DNA of 64,000 nucleotides from NCBI RefSeq assembly GCF_029946515.1, contig NZ_JARZHH010000053.1, positions 1 to 64,000 of the forward strand, given 5' to 3'. The notes under the pieces were generated by a model. It did not search any database. It had not been told where the DNA came from and worked only from the letters and a program-made list of their open reading frames with translations. This document shows, one piece after another, positions 42,099 to 52,200 of this stretch. Numbering within the stretch: position 1 is the stretch's first letter; each line of letters opens with the position of its first letter. Source of the stretch: Polyangium sp. 6x1. GTDB lineage: Bacteria; Myxococcota_A; Polyangia; Polyangiales; Polyangiaceae. A program made the position numbers and the translations under genes.

Positions 42099-44816
42099 GT
42101 GTCGGATGTCCTTTGCCCTCAGTGCGCCACGGCGTGCGATCCGGCACACCGCTTTTGTCACGTGTGCGGCTTTCCGATCTCGGAGCTGCAAACACGCGCC
42201 GAGGATCCGCTGCTCGGCACGACGCTCCCGGGCGGCTACGTCATCCTCGAGCTCATCGGCGTGGGCGGCATGGGCCGCGTTTATCGCGCCGAACAGAAGG
42301 CGCTCGGCCGCACGGTCGCCGTCAAGATCATCCACCCGCACCTGCTCGGCGACGAGAGCGCGTCGGTCCGTTTCATCACCGAGGCGCGCGCGGCGAGCCG
42401 GCTGAACCACCCGAACATCGTCAGCGTTTTCGACTTCGGAAAGAGCGGAAACCAGCTCTACCTCGTGATGGAGTTCCTGCGCGGCCGTGACCTCGCGCGG
42501 GTCGACTACGAGGAAGGGCCGCTGCCGTTCCGGCGCATCGTCGACATCATGTGCCAGGTGCTCGCGGGCCTCGCGGAAGCGCATCACCTCGGGATCATCC
42601 ACCGCGATTTGAAGCCCGAGAACGTGGTGCTCGAGCCGATGCGCACGGGCGGCGACTTCGTGAAGGTCGTCGACTTCGGGCTCGCCAAGATGCGCGAGGT
42701 GCCGAGCACGCACATCACGAGCCCCGGCATCGTCTGCGGAACGCCCGACTACATGTCGCCCGAGCAGGGGCGCGGCGATCCGATCGACGGCCGCAGCGAC
42801 CTCTACACGTGCGGCGTGCTGCTCTTCCAGCTCCTCACGGGCCGGCTCCCGTTCGAGTCCGAGTCGCCGACGCAGGTCGTGCTGATGCACCTCACGGTGC
42901 CGCCGCCGAACCCGCTCGACGTCGCGCCGGCGCGCAACATCCCGCTTCCGCTCGTCGACGTGACGCTGCGCGCGATGGAGAAGGAAGTCAGCCGCCGCTA
43001 CCAGACGGCCGACGAGTTCACGATCGCGCTGCGCTCCGCCGCGGTGATGCTCGATCGCGGGGCGCCGCCGCCCTCGGTCGACGAGCCCGGCGTGGCCTGC
43101 GGATCGTGCGGCACGATGGCGCCGCGCAACCAGAAGTTCTGCGGCGAGTGCGGCGCGCGGATCTCGCTCCAGCCGCCCATGAGCCAGCCCCGGCGCATCG
43201 CGCCCGTCTCGGCAGGGCCGCCGCCGCGCGTGCGCCTGTCGAGCTTGCCCGAGCTGCCGCTGCCGTTCGTCGGCCGCGAGCGTGACCTCGAGTGGCTCGA
43301 CAACTTCCGCTTCGACGTCGATCGCACGCTCGCGACGGCGCGGATCGTCGGTGAGGGCGGCTCGGGCAAGACACGTCTGCTCCAGGAGTTCATCCACCTC
43401 GCCTCCGTCGCCGGCGACTTCGTCGTGCTCACGCGCCCCGATCCCTGGGGGGCCGACGTCGGCTACCACGTGCTGCGCGAGTCGATCGTGGCGCTTGCGT
43501 CGTTGCCTCCCGGCGGCGGCGAGCCCCACGAGTGGCGCGGCGCGACGCCCGAAGCGCGCGCCGGCCTCATGGCGATCTTCGGCAAGCAAGACCGCAGCGC
43601 GCCGCAGCCGAGCGTGAACATGTGGTCGAAGCCTCCCGCGGGCATCGTGCAGCCGGACGATCGGCGCTTCACCGCGGCCGAGGCCCTCCGCTGGGCCATC
43701 ATGCGCGCGCACGAGAGCAACGAGGGGCGCCTCGTTCTGCTCGCGATCGACGATCTGCACGCCGTCGACGGCGCGAGCCGCAACGCCTTCGCCGACGTCG
43801 TCGTCGAGCCGCCGATCCATCCGCTGCTCGTCGTCTCGACGCACCTGCCCGGCTTCGATCCGGGCTGGGCCGGCGCCACGCGCGTGCTCGAAGGTCTCGC
43901 GCTCGACCTCGTCTCGCAGATGGTGAGCCAGCCGCTCGCCGCGACCCTCGGGCAAGGCGGCGGTCGGTCGATCTCGCCGCTCTACCTCGATCAGATCCTG
44001 CGCTTCTCCTCCGAAGGCGGCACGAATCCGCCCGCGCGTCTCGGTGATCTCGTGGCCCAGCGCATCGAGCGCCTCCCGCCCGAGGCGCGCCGCGTCCTGC
44101 AGGCCGTCTCCGTCCTCGGCGACGACGCGCAGATGGAGGACATCGAGCGGCTCCTCCCTTCGGATCGCAACACGGGCACGCTCCTCGCCGTCCTCCGCGC
44201 GTCGGGCATGATCGAGCAGGAGCTCGGCGGCTTCCGCGCGGCGCACCCGCTCCTCCGCGAGATCGCGCTCGCCACGACGCCCGTCGCCGTGCGCCGCGAT
44301 CTTCACGCGCGCGCGCTCGTGGGCCCGGACAGCGAACCGCTCCCGCTCCCGCTCGAGGTCCGCGCGCTCCACGCCTACCACGCGCAGGACACCTTCGAGG
44401 CGCTCATGCTCCTCGAACAGGTCGCTGATCGCGCGGGCGATCGCGGTGATCGCGCGGGCGCCATCCTCGCGCTGCGCCGCGGCCTCGACCTCGCGCGCCG
44501 CGAGCTGTTCCGTGGCGAGCTCGACGAGCCCGAGAAGGCCGTGATCATCTTCAGCCGCAAGCTCGGCGAGGCGCTCGCTCGCGCCTCCGCGCTCACCGAC
44601 GCCGACGGCGTCCTGCGCGAGGCCCTCGATCTCGCCGCGGGTGGCATCGAGCGCGCGCGCCTGCTCGCGGCGCTCGCGTTCGTCGCGTACGAGCGGGGCC
44701 GCGCGAAGGAGGCGCAAACCTTCTTGCATCAGTCGCTCGATCTCGCGCGGTCGTTCGGATCGAGTGATCTCATGGCCTCCCTCGAGCGCATGCGCGCCGA
44801 CTGGACCGCGGGGTGA
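42099..44816 (+). CDS. Ser/Thr protein kinase fused to AAA-type ATPase and TPR-like region
   Basis: 905 residues from GTG 42099; TTG 42090 is an alternative. Order: zinc ribbon (CPQC at 6-9 and CHVC at 20-23); kinase domain with GVGGMG (54-59), Lys76, the catalytic HRDLKPEN (His168, Asp170), DFGLAK and GTPDYMSPEQ; a second zinc ribbon (CGSCG and FCGECG); an NTPase domain with Walker A GEGGSGKT near 418 and the Walker B-like LLAIDDLHAVDG; and a helical TPR-like C-terminus. This is the layout of myxobacterial Pkn2-family kinases with an adenylate-cyclase-type ATPase/TPR module. The start lacks a clear ribosome site. Its stop overlaps the next start (GTGA), so the phosphatase-like protein is made in step with it. 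Confidence 0.9.
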   Translation: MSDVLCPQCATACDPAHRFCHVCGFPISELQTRAEDPLLGTTLPGGYVILELIGVGGMGRVYRAEQKALGRTVAVKIIHPHLLGDESASVRFITEARAASRLNHPNIVSVFDFGKSGNQLYLVMEFLRGRDLARVDYEEGPLPFRRIVDIMCQVLAGLAEAHHLGIIHRDLKPENVVLEPMRTGGDFVKVVDFGLAKMREVPSTHITSPGIVCGTPDYMSPEQGRGDPIDGRSDLYTCGVLLFQLLTGRLPFESESPTQVVLMHLTVPPPNPLDVAPARNIPLPLVDVTLRAMEKEVSRRYQTADEFTIALRSAAVMLDRGAPPPSVDEPGVACGSCGTMAPRNQKFCGECGARISLQPPMSQPRRIAPVSAGPPPRVRLSSLPELPLPFVGRERDLEWLDNFRFDVDRTLATARIVGEGGSGKTRLLQEFIHLASVAGDFVVLTRPDPWGADVGYHVLRESIVALASLPPGGGEPHEWRGATPEARAGLMAIFGKQDRSAPQPSVNMWSKPPAGIVQPDDRRFTAAEALRWAIMRAHESNEGRLVLLAIDDLHAVDGASRNAFADVVVEPPIHPLLVVSTHLPGFDPGWAGATRVLEGLALDLVSQMVSQPLAATLGQGGGRSISPLYLDQILRFSSEGGTNPPARLGDLVAQRIERLPPEARRVLQAVSVLGDDAQMEDIERLLPSDRNTGTLLAVLRASGMIEQELGGFRAAHPLLREIALATTPVAVRRDLHARALVGPDSEPLPLPLEVRALHAYHAQDTFEALMLLEQVADRAGDRGDRAGAILALRRGLDLARRELFRGELDEPEKAVIIFSRKLGEALARASALTDADGVLREALDLAAGGIERARLLAALAFVAYERGRAKEAQTFLHQSLDLARSFGSSDLMASLERMRADWTAG

Positions 44817-45886
44817 ACGAGCGACGCGTGGTCCCCGAGGGCCCCGCGCCCCAAACGGCCGCGTCGCGCGGCGCGGCTCGCTCCTTCGTCGCGCGCTGGG
44901 ACCTCGACAAGACCTACCTGCGCACCGACTTCGACACGGTGCGCGACCTCGTCCGCACCGCGATCGAGAGGCCCGATCAGAAGCGCACGGTCCCCGGCGC
45001 GGCGGCGCTGCTCCGCGAGCTCGGCCGCGCGGGCGTGGAGATCCACATCCTCTCCGGCAGCCCCGAGCAGCTCCGCTCGCGCATCGAGCAGAAGCTCCGC
45101 CTCGACGGCGCGCGCTGGGCTTCGCTCACGCTCAAGCCGAACCTCCAGAACATCCTGCGCCTGCGCTTCCGCGCGCTGCGTGGCCAGCTCGGCTACAAGC
45201 TGCCCTCGCTCCTCCGCCGCCGCTGCGAGCTCGGCTCCGTGCGGGACGAGAGCGGCGAGCTCGTGCGCGAGGTCTTGCTCGGCGACGACGCCGAGGCCGA
45301 CGCGTTCGTCTACTCGCTCTACGCCGACGTGTGCGAGGGCAAGGTCAAACCCGACGAGCTCGTCGACATCATGCGCGCGGGTGGCGCGTACGAGGACACG
45401 ATCCTCGACGCCGTCCGCTTCGCTGGTTACGTCGAGAAGGGCCCTGTCGTCGAGCGCATCCTGATCCACCTCGACCGGCAGTCGTCGCCTTCGGACTTCC
45501 GCCTCTACGGCGCGCGCGTCGTCCCCTTCTACAACTACCTCCAGGCTGCTTTCGTCCTGCACGAGGACGGCCGCATTCCGGATCGCGCCGTGCTGCGCGT
45601 CGCGCAGGACCTCGTCGCGTCCCACAACTTCGACGGCGCTGCGCTCGGCCGCAGCTACCTCGACCTCTCGCGCCGCGGCCACGTCTCCGGGCGCGGCATC
45701 CCGGCGATCGCCGACGCGTACCGCGAGCTCACGCAGGGCCGCGCCGCGTCCGCGAGCGAGCTCGGCGCGATGGTGCAGAGCCTCGAGCACATGCTCCCCG
45801 ACCTGCGCCCGCCCGTCTCGCGCTCCGAGAATGCCCTCGACTACCGCGCGATGGTCACCGCGCACAACCCGAGAACGCGACGTTGA
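44813..45886 (+). CDS. HAD-like phosphatase of the APP1/DUF2183 type
   Basis: 357 residues from GTG 44813, overlapping the kinase stop by 4 bases. The HAD motif DLDKT (Asp30, Asp32, Thr34) is in WDLDKTYL; HILSGSPEQL corresponds to motif II; a conserved Lys follows at LTLKPN; and LLGDDAEADAFVYS is motif III/IV. The arrangement fits the APP1 phosphatidate-phosphatase-like family (SxSPxQL and GDxxxxD). The substrate could be a lipid or a phosphoprotein; coupling to a kinase suggests opposing roles, which is inference. It ends 6 bases before the repeated hairpin module. Confidence 0.7.
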   Translation: MNERRVVPEGPAPQTAASRGAARSFVARWDLDKTYLRTDFDTVRDLVRTAIERPDQKRTVPGAAALLRELGRAGVEIHILSGSPEQLRSRIEQKLRLDGARWASLTLKPNLQNILRLRFRALRGQLGYKLPSLLRRRCELGSVRDESGELVREVLLGDDAEADAFVYSLYADVCEGKVKPDELVDIMRAGGAYEDTILDAVRFAGYVEKGPVVERILIHLDRQSSPSDFRLYGARVVPFYNYLQAAFVLHEDGRIPDRAVLRVAQDLVASHNFDGAALGRSYLDLSRRGHVSGRGIPAIADAYRELTQGRAASASELGAMVQSLEHMLPDLRPPVSRSENALDYRAMVTAHNPRTRR

Positions 45887-45892
45887 TCCCTC

Positions 45893-45998
45893 TGCATCGA
45901 CCGCATCGCGGTCGATGCACGAGAGGTCCAGGGCAGTGCCCTGGTTCGGGTCCAGGGGCGAAGAGCCCCTGGTCGGGTCCGGGGTGAAACCCCGGCGC
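45893..45998. repeat. Four-hairpin intergenic module, copy 2
   Basis: A 12-bp perfect stem (45893-45904 with 45908-45919, triloop atc) is followed after 3 bases by a tail of three hairpins: ccagggc/gccctgg, ccaggggc/gcccctgg and ccgggg/ccccgg, ending ggcgc at 45998. The tail matches 13682-13755 closely; the leading hairpin does not match in sequence but has the same form. It lies between the convergent phosphatase-like and upp genes. Confidence 0.7.
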
Positions 45999-46007
45999 TA
46001 CGCTGCC

Positions 46008-46823
46008 TCAAACCCAGGCGTTGTTCAGGATCTCGCCCACGCCGCCTGCGCCCGGCACGATGTACTGCACCTCGTTGAGCCCGCGCTCTTCCTCGTGCGT
46101 ACCAGGCTCCGTGCGCAGCACGGCCGGCGGCGAAAGCCCTCGATCGAGCCGGTAGGCGTACACCACGAGATCCGGGTGCGCCGCGTGCACGCGCCGGATG
46201 TACTCGGGCGTCACGATCAGGTGCATCGCGATGAGCTTCGCCGGCTTTCCTTCGAGCGAGCCCTTGTAATACGAGACCGCGCTGACCATCGACGAGCCCG
46301 TCGCGCCCATCGGATCGGGGAACAGCACGTAGCGGTCGCCCACGTCACGGCCGATCTTCGCGTCGTGCCATGTCGCGCCGACGACCTCGCCCTGGGCGTT
46401 CGTCTGCCGGCTCATGAACAGGTGATCTTGTCGCACGAGGCTCGGGTCGAGCACCTCGTTCATGAGGTCGAAGACCACCTGCGAGGGCATGGTCCCGGCC
46501 CGCGCGATGCCCACGGTCACGGCCTTGGTGGTCCTGGAGAGCGCGGTGCCGCGGTAGACGGCCTCCGGGTGGGAGACGGCCATGCGGGTGGGGACGTCCA
46601 CGCGGGCGCGGGGGAACTCCGTCGCCAGCACGACGCGGGCGAGCCCTTCGTAGAGCATGCGGACCAGGCGTCCCATGTCCGGCTGGCCCGTATCCGGCGA
46701 GCAAGCTCGGGTCAAAAGGGTCCAGGCGAACGGGTCATCGAGCAGATGGACCCCCGGCCCGTAGCGGTGGGGGATCTCGGCAGCCTGGTACCGGCTCTCG
46801 GCGTAGGCGGTGTCGACCATCAT
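46008..46823 (-). CDS. upp: Uracil phosphoribosyltransferase family protein
   Basis: 271 residues (ATG 46823, with a second Met next). It would make UMP from uracil and PRPP. The PRPP loop is DPMGATGSSM (usual DPMLATGGS), preceded by VGIARAGTMP in the place of the family's ILRAGLGM. The end, GLNEVQYIVPGAGGVGEILNN, matches the conserved Upp C-terminus that binds uracil (LNEKGYIVPGLGDAG). It is ~60 residues longer than typical Upp (about 210) because of a longer N-terminus and an insertion before the PRPP loop. It may be a divergent member with altered specificity. It diverges from the SUKH gene. Confidence 0.78.
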   Translation of the reverse strand: MMVDTAYAESRYQAAEIPHRYGPGVHLLDDPFAWTLLTRACSPDTGQPDMGRLVRMLYEGLARVVLATEFPRARVDVPTRMAVSHPEAVYRGTALSRTTKAVTVGIARAGTMPSQVVFDLMNEVLDPSLVRQDHLFMSRQTNAQGEVVGATWHDAKIGRDVGDRYVLFPDPMGATGSSMVSAVSYYKGSLEGKPAKLIAMHLIVTPEYIRRVHAAHPDLVVYAYRLDRGLSPPAVLRTEPGTHEEERGLNEVQYIVPGAGGVGEILNNAWV

Positions 46824-46969
46824 TTTTCTGTTACACTACCTGGCCCCGGGCGGGGTATTCCTACGCGCGCCGGTGGTTCCGGCGTATGGGTTCGGCACGG
46901 AGGACGTGGCTGGATCTCTTTCCAGGCGTTCGGACGTGTGCGACACCCGCGAGACGGAGGATAGGTTCG

Positions 46970-47557
46970 GTGGACAGCGACCTGGCCGAATCGGTTGCGG
47001 CGCTCAAAGACATCTTCGCCAAGCGAAGCATCCCCGTGAGCTTCGGTAAGGCGGATCCGGCGGCGATCGACGAGCTACGCAAGACCTTCAGGATCCCTGC
47101 GCGCTATCGCGCCTTCGTTGCGGCGGCGGATCCGACGGACGTCGAGACCGTGACCCCGGTCGAGCGGGTGCGGCTCTTCCCGTCGCACAAGCTCGCGGGC
47201 GAGCAGACGCTCGGGGGCAAGTCCGTGGGCGAGATCCCGAACTGGCGCAAGAACTGGGTGATCATCGCGCGGAGCGCGCTCCTCGGAGATCCCTACTTCC
47301 TGGACACGAGCAAGCTCGACGCCGAGGGCGACTGCCCCGTCTTCACGTGCATGCTCGGCACCGACACGATCAAGCCCGTGCTCTGCGCGTCGAGCTTCCA
47401 GCAGTTCCTGCGGATCCTCGCGACGAGCATGGAGGTCGCGACCGGCTTCGGGAGCGGCGTGCTCGACGACGAGGACGAGGCGATCTTCCGTGAGGCGCTC
47501 GCGCCGAAGATCAAGACGATCGACTCGGCGGCGCTGCGCGCAGGTCACTGGACCTAG
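46970..47557 (+). CDS. SUKH (SMI1/KNR4) family protein
   Basis: 195 residues from GTG 46970, with GGAGG 9 bases upstream; a longer in-frame start at 46886 lacks a ribosome site. The SUKH fold is suggested by LRKTFRIPARYRAFVAAADP at the front, VERVRLFPSHKL, and then NWVIIARSALLGDPYFLDTSKLDAEGDCPVF, which has the G-D-P-Y/hydrophobic pattern of the family core. SUKH proteins serve as immunity proteins to polymorphic toxins, or in unrelated regulatory roles. No toxin gene is adjacent, so the immunity role has no local support. Hairpins follow the stop. Confidence 0.72.
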   Translation: MDSDLAESVAALKDIFAKRSIPVSFGKADPAAIDELRKTFRIPARYRAFVAAADPTDVETVTPVERVRLFPSHKLAGEQTLGGKSVGEIPNWRKNWVIIARSALLGDPYFLDTSKLDAEGDCPVFTCMLGTDTIKPVLCASSFQQFLRILATSMEVATGFGSGVLDDEDEAIFREALAPKIKTIDSAALRAGHWT

Positions 47558-47590
47558 AACATCGGCCCAGGCGATGTCCTCGGTGCCCGC

Positions 47591-47664
47591 GAGGGGTCGT
47601 TCTTCCGGGAACGTCCCCTCTGTCCGGTGAAAAAGCCCGAGGAGTAGGCCCCGATCGGGCCTAT
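47591..47664 (+). terminator. Two hairpins after the SUKH gene
   Basis: A 12-bp stem with one mismatch pairs 47591-47602 with 47609-47620. A 7-bp stem (taggccc/gggccta) pairs 47646-47652 with 47658-47664. They lie in the 180-base gap before hisD and could end the SUKH transcript; T tracts are absent. Confidence 0.45.
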
Positions 47665-47738
47665 GTGCCGAAAAAAGAACGTGGTACGGCACGAGCTTCC
47701 GCTGTGATCCCTTTGATTCGCAGCGCGCTCGCAGCCGC

Positions 47739-49046
47739 ATGATCCCCATTCACATCGATGGAACCGAGACGTTCGCCGCGAGCCTCGGTCGCCTCGTCGC
47801 GCGGGGCGCCGACGATCTCGGCGCCGTCGAGCAAGACGTGCGCGCGATCGTGTCGGCCGTCCGCGCCGAGGGAGACGAAGCCGTCTTCCGGTACGTCGAG
47901 CGCTTCGAGCGTCGCCGCCCCGATCCCCTCGTGATCCGCGGCTTCGACGGCGCCGCCGCGCTCGCGCGCCTCGAGCCCGATCTCCGCGCCGCGCTCGAGC
48001 TCGCGGCCGATCGGATCCGCCGTTACCACGAGCACCAGCGCGAGACAGGCTTCCGTTACGAAGAAGACGGCGTCGTGCTCGGCATGCGCGTGCGTCCGCT
48101 CGCGCGGGTCGGCGTGTACGCGCCCGGCGGCAAGGCGCGGTATCCGTCGAGCGTGCTCATGTCGGCGATCCCCGCGCGCGTCGCTGGCGTGCGCGACATC
48201 GTCCTCGCCACGCCGGCGCCCGACGATCGCCTCCTCGCGGCCGCGCACCTCTCCGGCGTCACGAGCATCCTCGACGCGGGCGGCGCGCAGGCCATCGCCG
48301 CGCTCGCGTACGGCACGGCGAGCTTGCCGCGCGTCGACAAGATCGTTGGTCCTGGAAACATCTACGTCGCTTGCGCGAAGAAGCTCGTCTACGGCGACGT
48401 CGACATCGACGGCATCGCGGGGCCGAGCGAGATCGTCGCGCTCGCCGACGACGCGGCCGATCCCGCCGTCGTCGCCGCGGATCTCCTCTCGCAGGCCGAG
48501 CACGACGAGGCCGCGTGGTGTGTCCTCGTCACGACCTCCCGTGCGCTCGCCGAAGCTGTCGTCGCCGAGCTCGGGCCTCAGCTCGCGGCCCTCTCGCGTG
48601 ACTCCATCGCGGGGGAAGCGATGCGCACGCGCGGCGTCGCGCTCGTCGTGCCGACCCTCGCGCGCCTGGCCGAGATCGCCTCGCTCGTCGCGGGCGAGCA
48701 CGTCTCGTATCACGTCGCCGATCCCGAGGCGCTCTTCGACACCGTCGAGGGCGGAGGCGCGGCGCTGCTCGGCGGCATGACGCCCGTCGCGGCGGGTGAC
48801 TACCTCGCGGGCCCTTCGCACGTCCTGCCGACGGGCGGGGCGGCGCGTTTCGGCTCTCCGCTCGGCGTCTACGACTTCGTCGTGCGGGCGAGCATCATTC
48901 GTTACGGGGCGCCGGCGCTCTTGCGTCATGGGCCCTACATCGCGAACTTCGCGCGTGCCGAGGGCCTGGATGCGCACGCGCGCGCGGTCGAGCTACGGAC
49001 GTCGCAGCACACGCGCCTCGGGGGGCGGGGGGAGGGCGAGAGTTAG
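47739..49046 (+). CDS. hisD: Histidinol dehydrogenase
   Basis: 435 residues from ATG 47739. It carries out the last two oxidations of histidine synthesis, histidinol to histidine, with two NAD and one zinc. Signatures are complete: VGVYAPGGKARYPSSVLM, the core GPGNIYVACAKKLVYGDVDIDGIAGPSEI, SQAEHDE, and the C-terminal DYLAGPSHVLPTGGAARF. Length is normal (about 430). No other his gene is within the window, so histidine synthesis genes are dispersed in this genome. Hairpins upstream suggest an independent transcript. Confidence 0.93.
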   Translation: MIPIHIDGTETFAASLGRLVARGADDLGAVEQDVRAIVSAVRAEGDEAVFRYVERFERRRPDPLVIRGFDGAAALARLEPDLRAALELAADRIRRYHEHQRETGFRYEEDGVVLGMRVRPLARVGVYAPGGKARYPSSVLMSAIPARVAGVRDIVLATPAPDDRLLAAAHLSGVTSILDAGGAQAIAALAYGTASLPRVDKIVGPGNIYVACAKKLVYGDVDIDGIAGPSEIVALADDAADPAVVAADLLSQAEHDEAAWCVLVTTSRALAEAVVAELGPQLAALSRDSIAGEAMRTRGVALVVPTLARLAEIASLVAGEHVSYHVADPEALFDTVEGGGAALLGGMTPVAAGDYLAGPSHVLPTGGAARFGSPLGVYDFVVRASIIRYGAPALLRHGPYIANFARAEGLDAHARAVELRTSQHTRLGGRGEGES

Positions 49047-49231
49047 CGATCGTCGTGTCAGAGCTTTAACGGGGATCCGGGCGGGGCCCTGTGCTTCAAC
49101 AAGCAAGTGCTTGAAAACGCCCAGAAATTCGATGTGGCATCAAACGTGCTTTCAGTCCCGCTGATCGGGTAGGGACCCGCTCGCGTGGGCTTTTGGCGGG
49201 CTTCGGATCGGCAGTGCAAGGAGGACCTTCG

Positions 49232-52200
49232 ATGAGATGGATGAGGATACGGGTCGCCTTCGTGGCCACCCTCGGGCTCCTCGCTGGTGGGGCGCTCGGG
49301 TGCGCCGAAGAGCGAGATCCCATCAACCGCGTGCAGGCGAACGCGCTGGCGAAGTCGTTCTTCGTCGGTGAAGACCTGCACAGCGACGCGGACAACCCCG
49401 AGTTCTGGTCGCAGGGCACGGTGGTCGACGTCGGCTACGGCGCGGCGCAGGACGGCTTGTTCACGTCCACGTACGCGCAGCCCGTCGCGCGCTTGAAGTG
49501 GCAGATCACGGAGGACCTCCTGATCGGGCGCTTGAGCTACGAGCGCATCCAGGACACCGACGGCAAGAAGGGCGTCGGACCGTCGACGGATCAGGGCGTG
49601 ATCGTGGTCGCGTACCCCATCCAGTCGCACTTCGACATCCGGTACGAGTACAACCCGACGACGGGCGAGGAGATGAACATCCTCGTCGAGAACGGCTCGG
49701 ACAGGCCCTGGTACGACCGCGAGTACTTCCGCGTCGACTGGAGCCGGAACCTGAACACCGACTCGTACGACTTCGACACGCTGTCGATGCTCGGCGTCTA
49801 CGGCGGCGTCGACTACGAGCCGATGGACTACTACGTCAGCGATCCGAACGATCCCGACGCGCCGCACTTCGATCCCGAGACGGGTTACTTCGACGTCACG
49901 AACAAGGCGTTCGCGAAGCCCAAGATGATCGACCTCAGCCACCTCGGCTGGGGCATCGACAAGTTCCCGGCCTGCTTCCTCGACAACGACTTCTTCGGCG
50001 GTTCGGCGCCCTCCGGCACCTGCAACCCCGTCGAGCTCACGATCCGCCAGTCCTTCCGCCGCGTCGTCGATCGCGACTACGAGCCGGTCAACTGGGACGG
50101 CAAGCGCTTCAGCGCGTACGGCGCGTTCACCGTCGATCGTTCGGGCTACGCCCGCAACTACGGCATGAGCGACGACAAGTGGTACCGCTTCGCCGCGCGT
50201 TACAACATCTGGGAGCGCAGCCACTACTACGCCGATCTCGACAAGATGACGGGCGAGATCCCCTGCTTCGTCCCGGAGAAGACGCTCGCGGGCGACGATC
50301 CGCACCGCGACCTCGACGGCAACGGCACCGAGGACGAGTGCGAAGAGGTCACGCAGCGGACGGGCGTGGCGGGTTCGCGCTGCGACGAGTTCAAGCAGCG
50401 CTGCACCATGCCGTACCGCATGCGCAAGGAGGTCCCGCAGCCCTGGTACTACACCAAGGAGTCGGACCAGTCGTACTTCGAGTCGACCGACTGGGCGACG
50501 CACGAGTGGGACGTCGCGATGCGCGCCGCGGTCATGTCTTCGCGCAACGCCGAGTGCAAGGCGACGGGCGGTGATCCCGGGGCGTGCGACGGCCAGTACC
50601 CGATGTACCACGGCCAGATGGACGACAACTGGGACCTCATCCAGCTGTCGCGCGAGGTCGACGCCTGCCGCGCCGGCAAGACGAACGACGGCCGGAACTG
50701 CGAGGCGATCGCCGATCAGCTCGGCAACGAGCGCGGCATGGATCCGGGCGTGATCGCGGTCGCGAAGATGCCGCAGATGATCATGCTCTGCCACAGCCCG
50801 GTCCTCGAGACCGACGATCCGGCCTGCGGTCCGGCGGGACGCACGGTGCGCATGGGCGACCTGCGCTACCACCAGATCAACGTCATCCCGACGCCGCAGA
50901 CGCCCTCGCCGTGGGGCATCATGACGGACTCGGACGATCCGCTCACGGGCGAGAAGATCGCGGCGAGCGCGAACGTCTGGTCGCACGTCACCGATCTCTT
51001 CAGCCAGGGCCTCGTCGATCAGATGCGGTACCTGAACGGCGAGCTCTCGACCGACGACGTCACCGAGGGCACGTACGTCAAGGACTGGGCGATCGCCAGC
51101 GAGGCGGCGGGCGGCACGGGCGTGCTCCCGCAGATGAGCCAGGCGGATCTCTCGCGTCGCGTGCTCGGCGGCGCGGGCGTCATGCCCGACAAGATGAAGG
51201 CCGTCGAGAGCGGCGAGGGCTCGATCGTCACGAAGCCCGAGTTCGCCGAGGCGCTCGAGAACGTGAAGCACATGGTCCAGGACGTGCGCGCCGACGCGTT
51301 CGCGCCCTCGGCCAACCGCCCGGTCTACGAGGCGCGCCGCATGCACGCGGCGGGCTCGCCGATGGAGGCGCAGCTCACGACGAAGGCGATGCAGCAGCTC
51401 GCCGGCACGGAGAAGCTGCCGCTGAACGACGCCGTGATGAACTTCGCGTCGCCTCTGCGCGGCAATCATCCGCAGGTGCAGCGTGACATCGCGCGCATGA
51501 AGGAGATCGCCCTCGCCGAGCGTGGCATGTGCATCATGCAGGCGACGTTCCCCTCGCCGATCGGCCTCACGTCGCTCGACAAGGCGATCCAGGCGAAGTT
51601 CAAGGACGCCATCAACCCCCGCACGGGCGCGCCGTACGGCACGTTCGCGGATCCGATGGCGAACACGAAGCAGGACCAGCTCGACCGCTCCGAGGCGATC
51701 CGTCACTGGCTCGCGCAGAAGGCGCACTACTCGGTCATCGCGCACGAGATGGGTCACTCCATCGGCCTGCGCCACAACTTCGTGAGCTCGTCGGACGCCT
51801 GGGGATTCCGCCCGCAGTACTGGCAGCTCCGCACGAAGAACGGCAAGGTCACGGCGGCGTGCAACGACCTCAAGAGCGAGGCCGACAGCGAGAACTGCAT
51901 CGGGCCGCGTTACTTCGACCAGGTCACGGCGAATGAGCGCGATCAGCTCCTCACCATGTTCATGCACCAGTCGATCATGGAGTACGGCGGTGAAGTCACG
52001 CAGGACTTCCTCGGCCTCTCCGCGTACGACTTCGCCGCTGCGCGCATGTTCTACGGCCAGACGGTCGCGGTGCATGCCGACGCGGACATGAACGCGGACA
52101 AACCGATCGGCCGCGCCGCCCTCGACAAGATGGACGGCTTCGGCGGCATCATCGGCTACCAGTACACGTCGAACGGCAGCGCGAACATCCACTACTCCCA

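Noticed and set aside
46970-47557. SUKH protein as an immunity gene of a polymorphic toxin system
   Set aside because: No toxin, RHS, VgrG or secretion gene lies on either side; the neighbours are upp and hisD.
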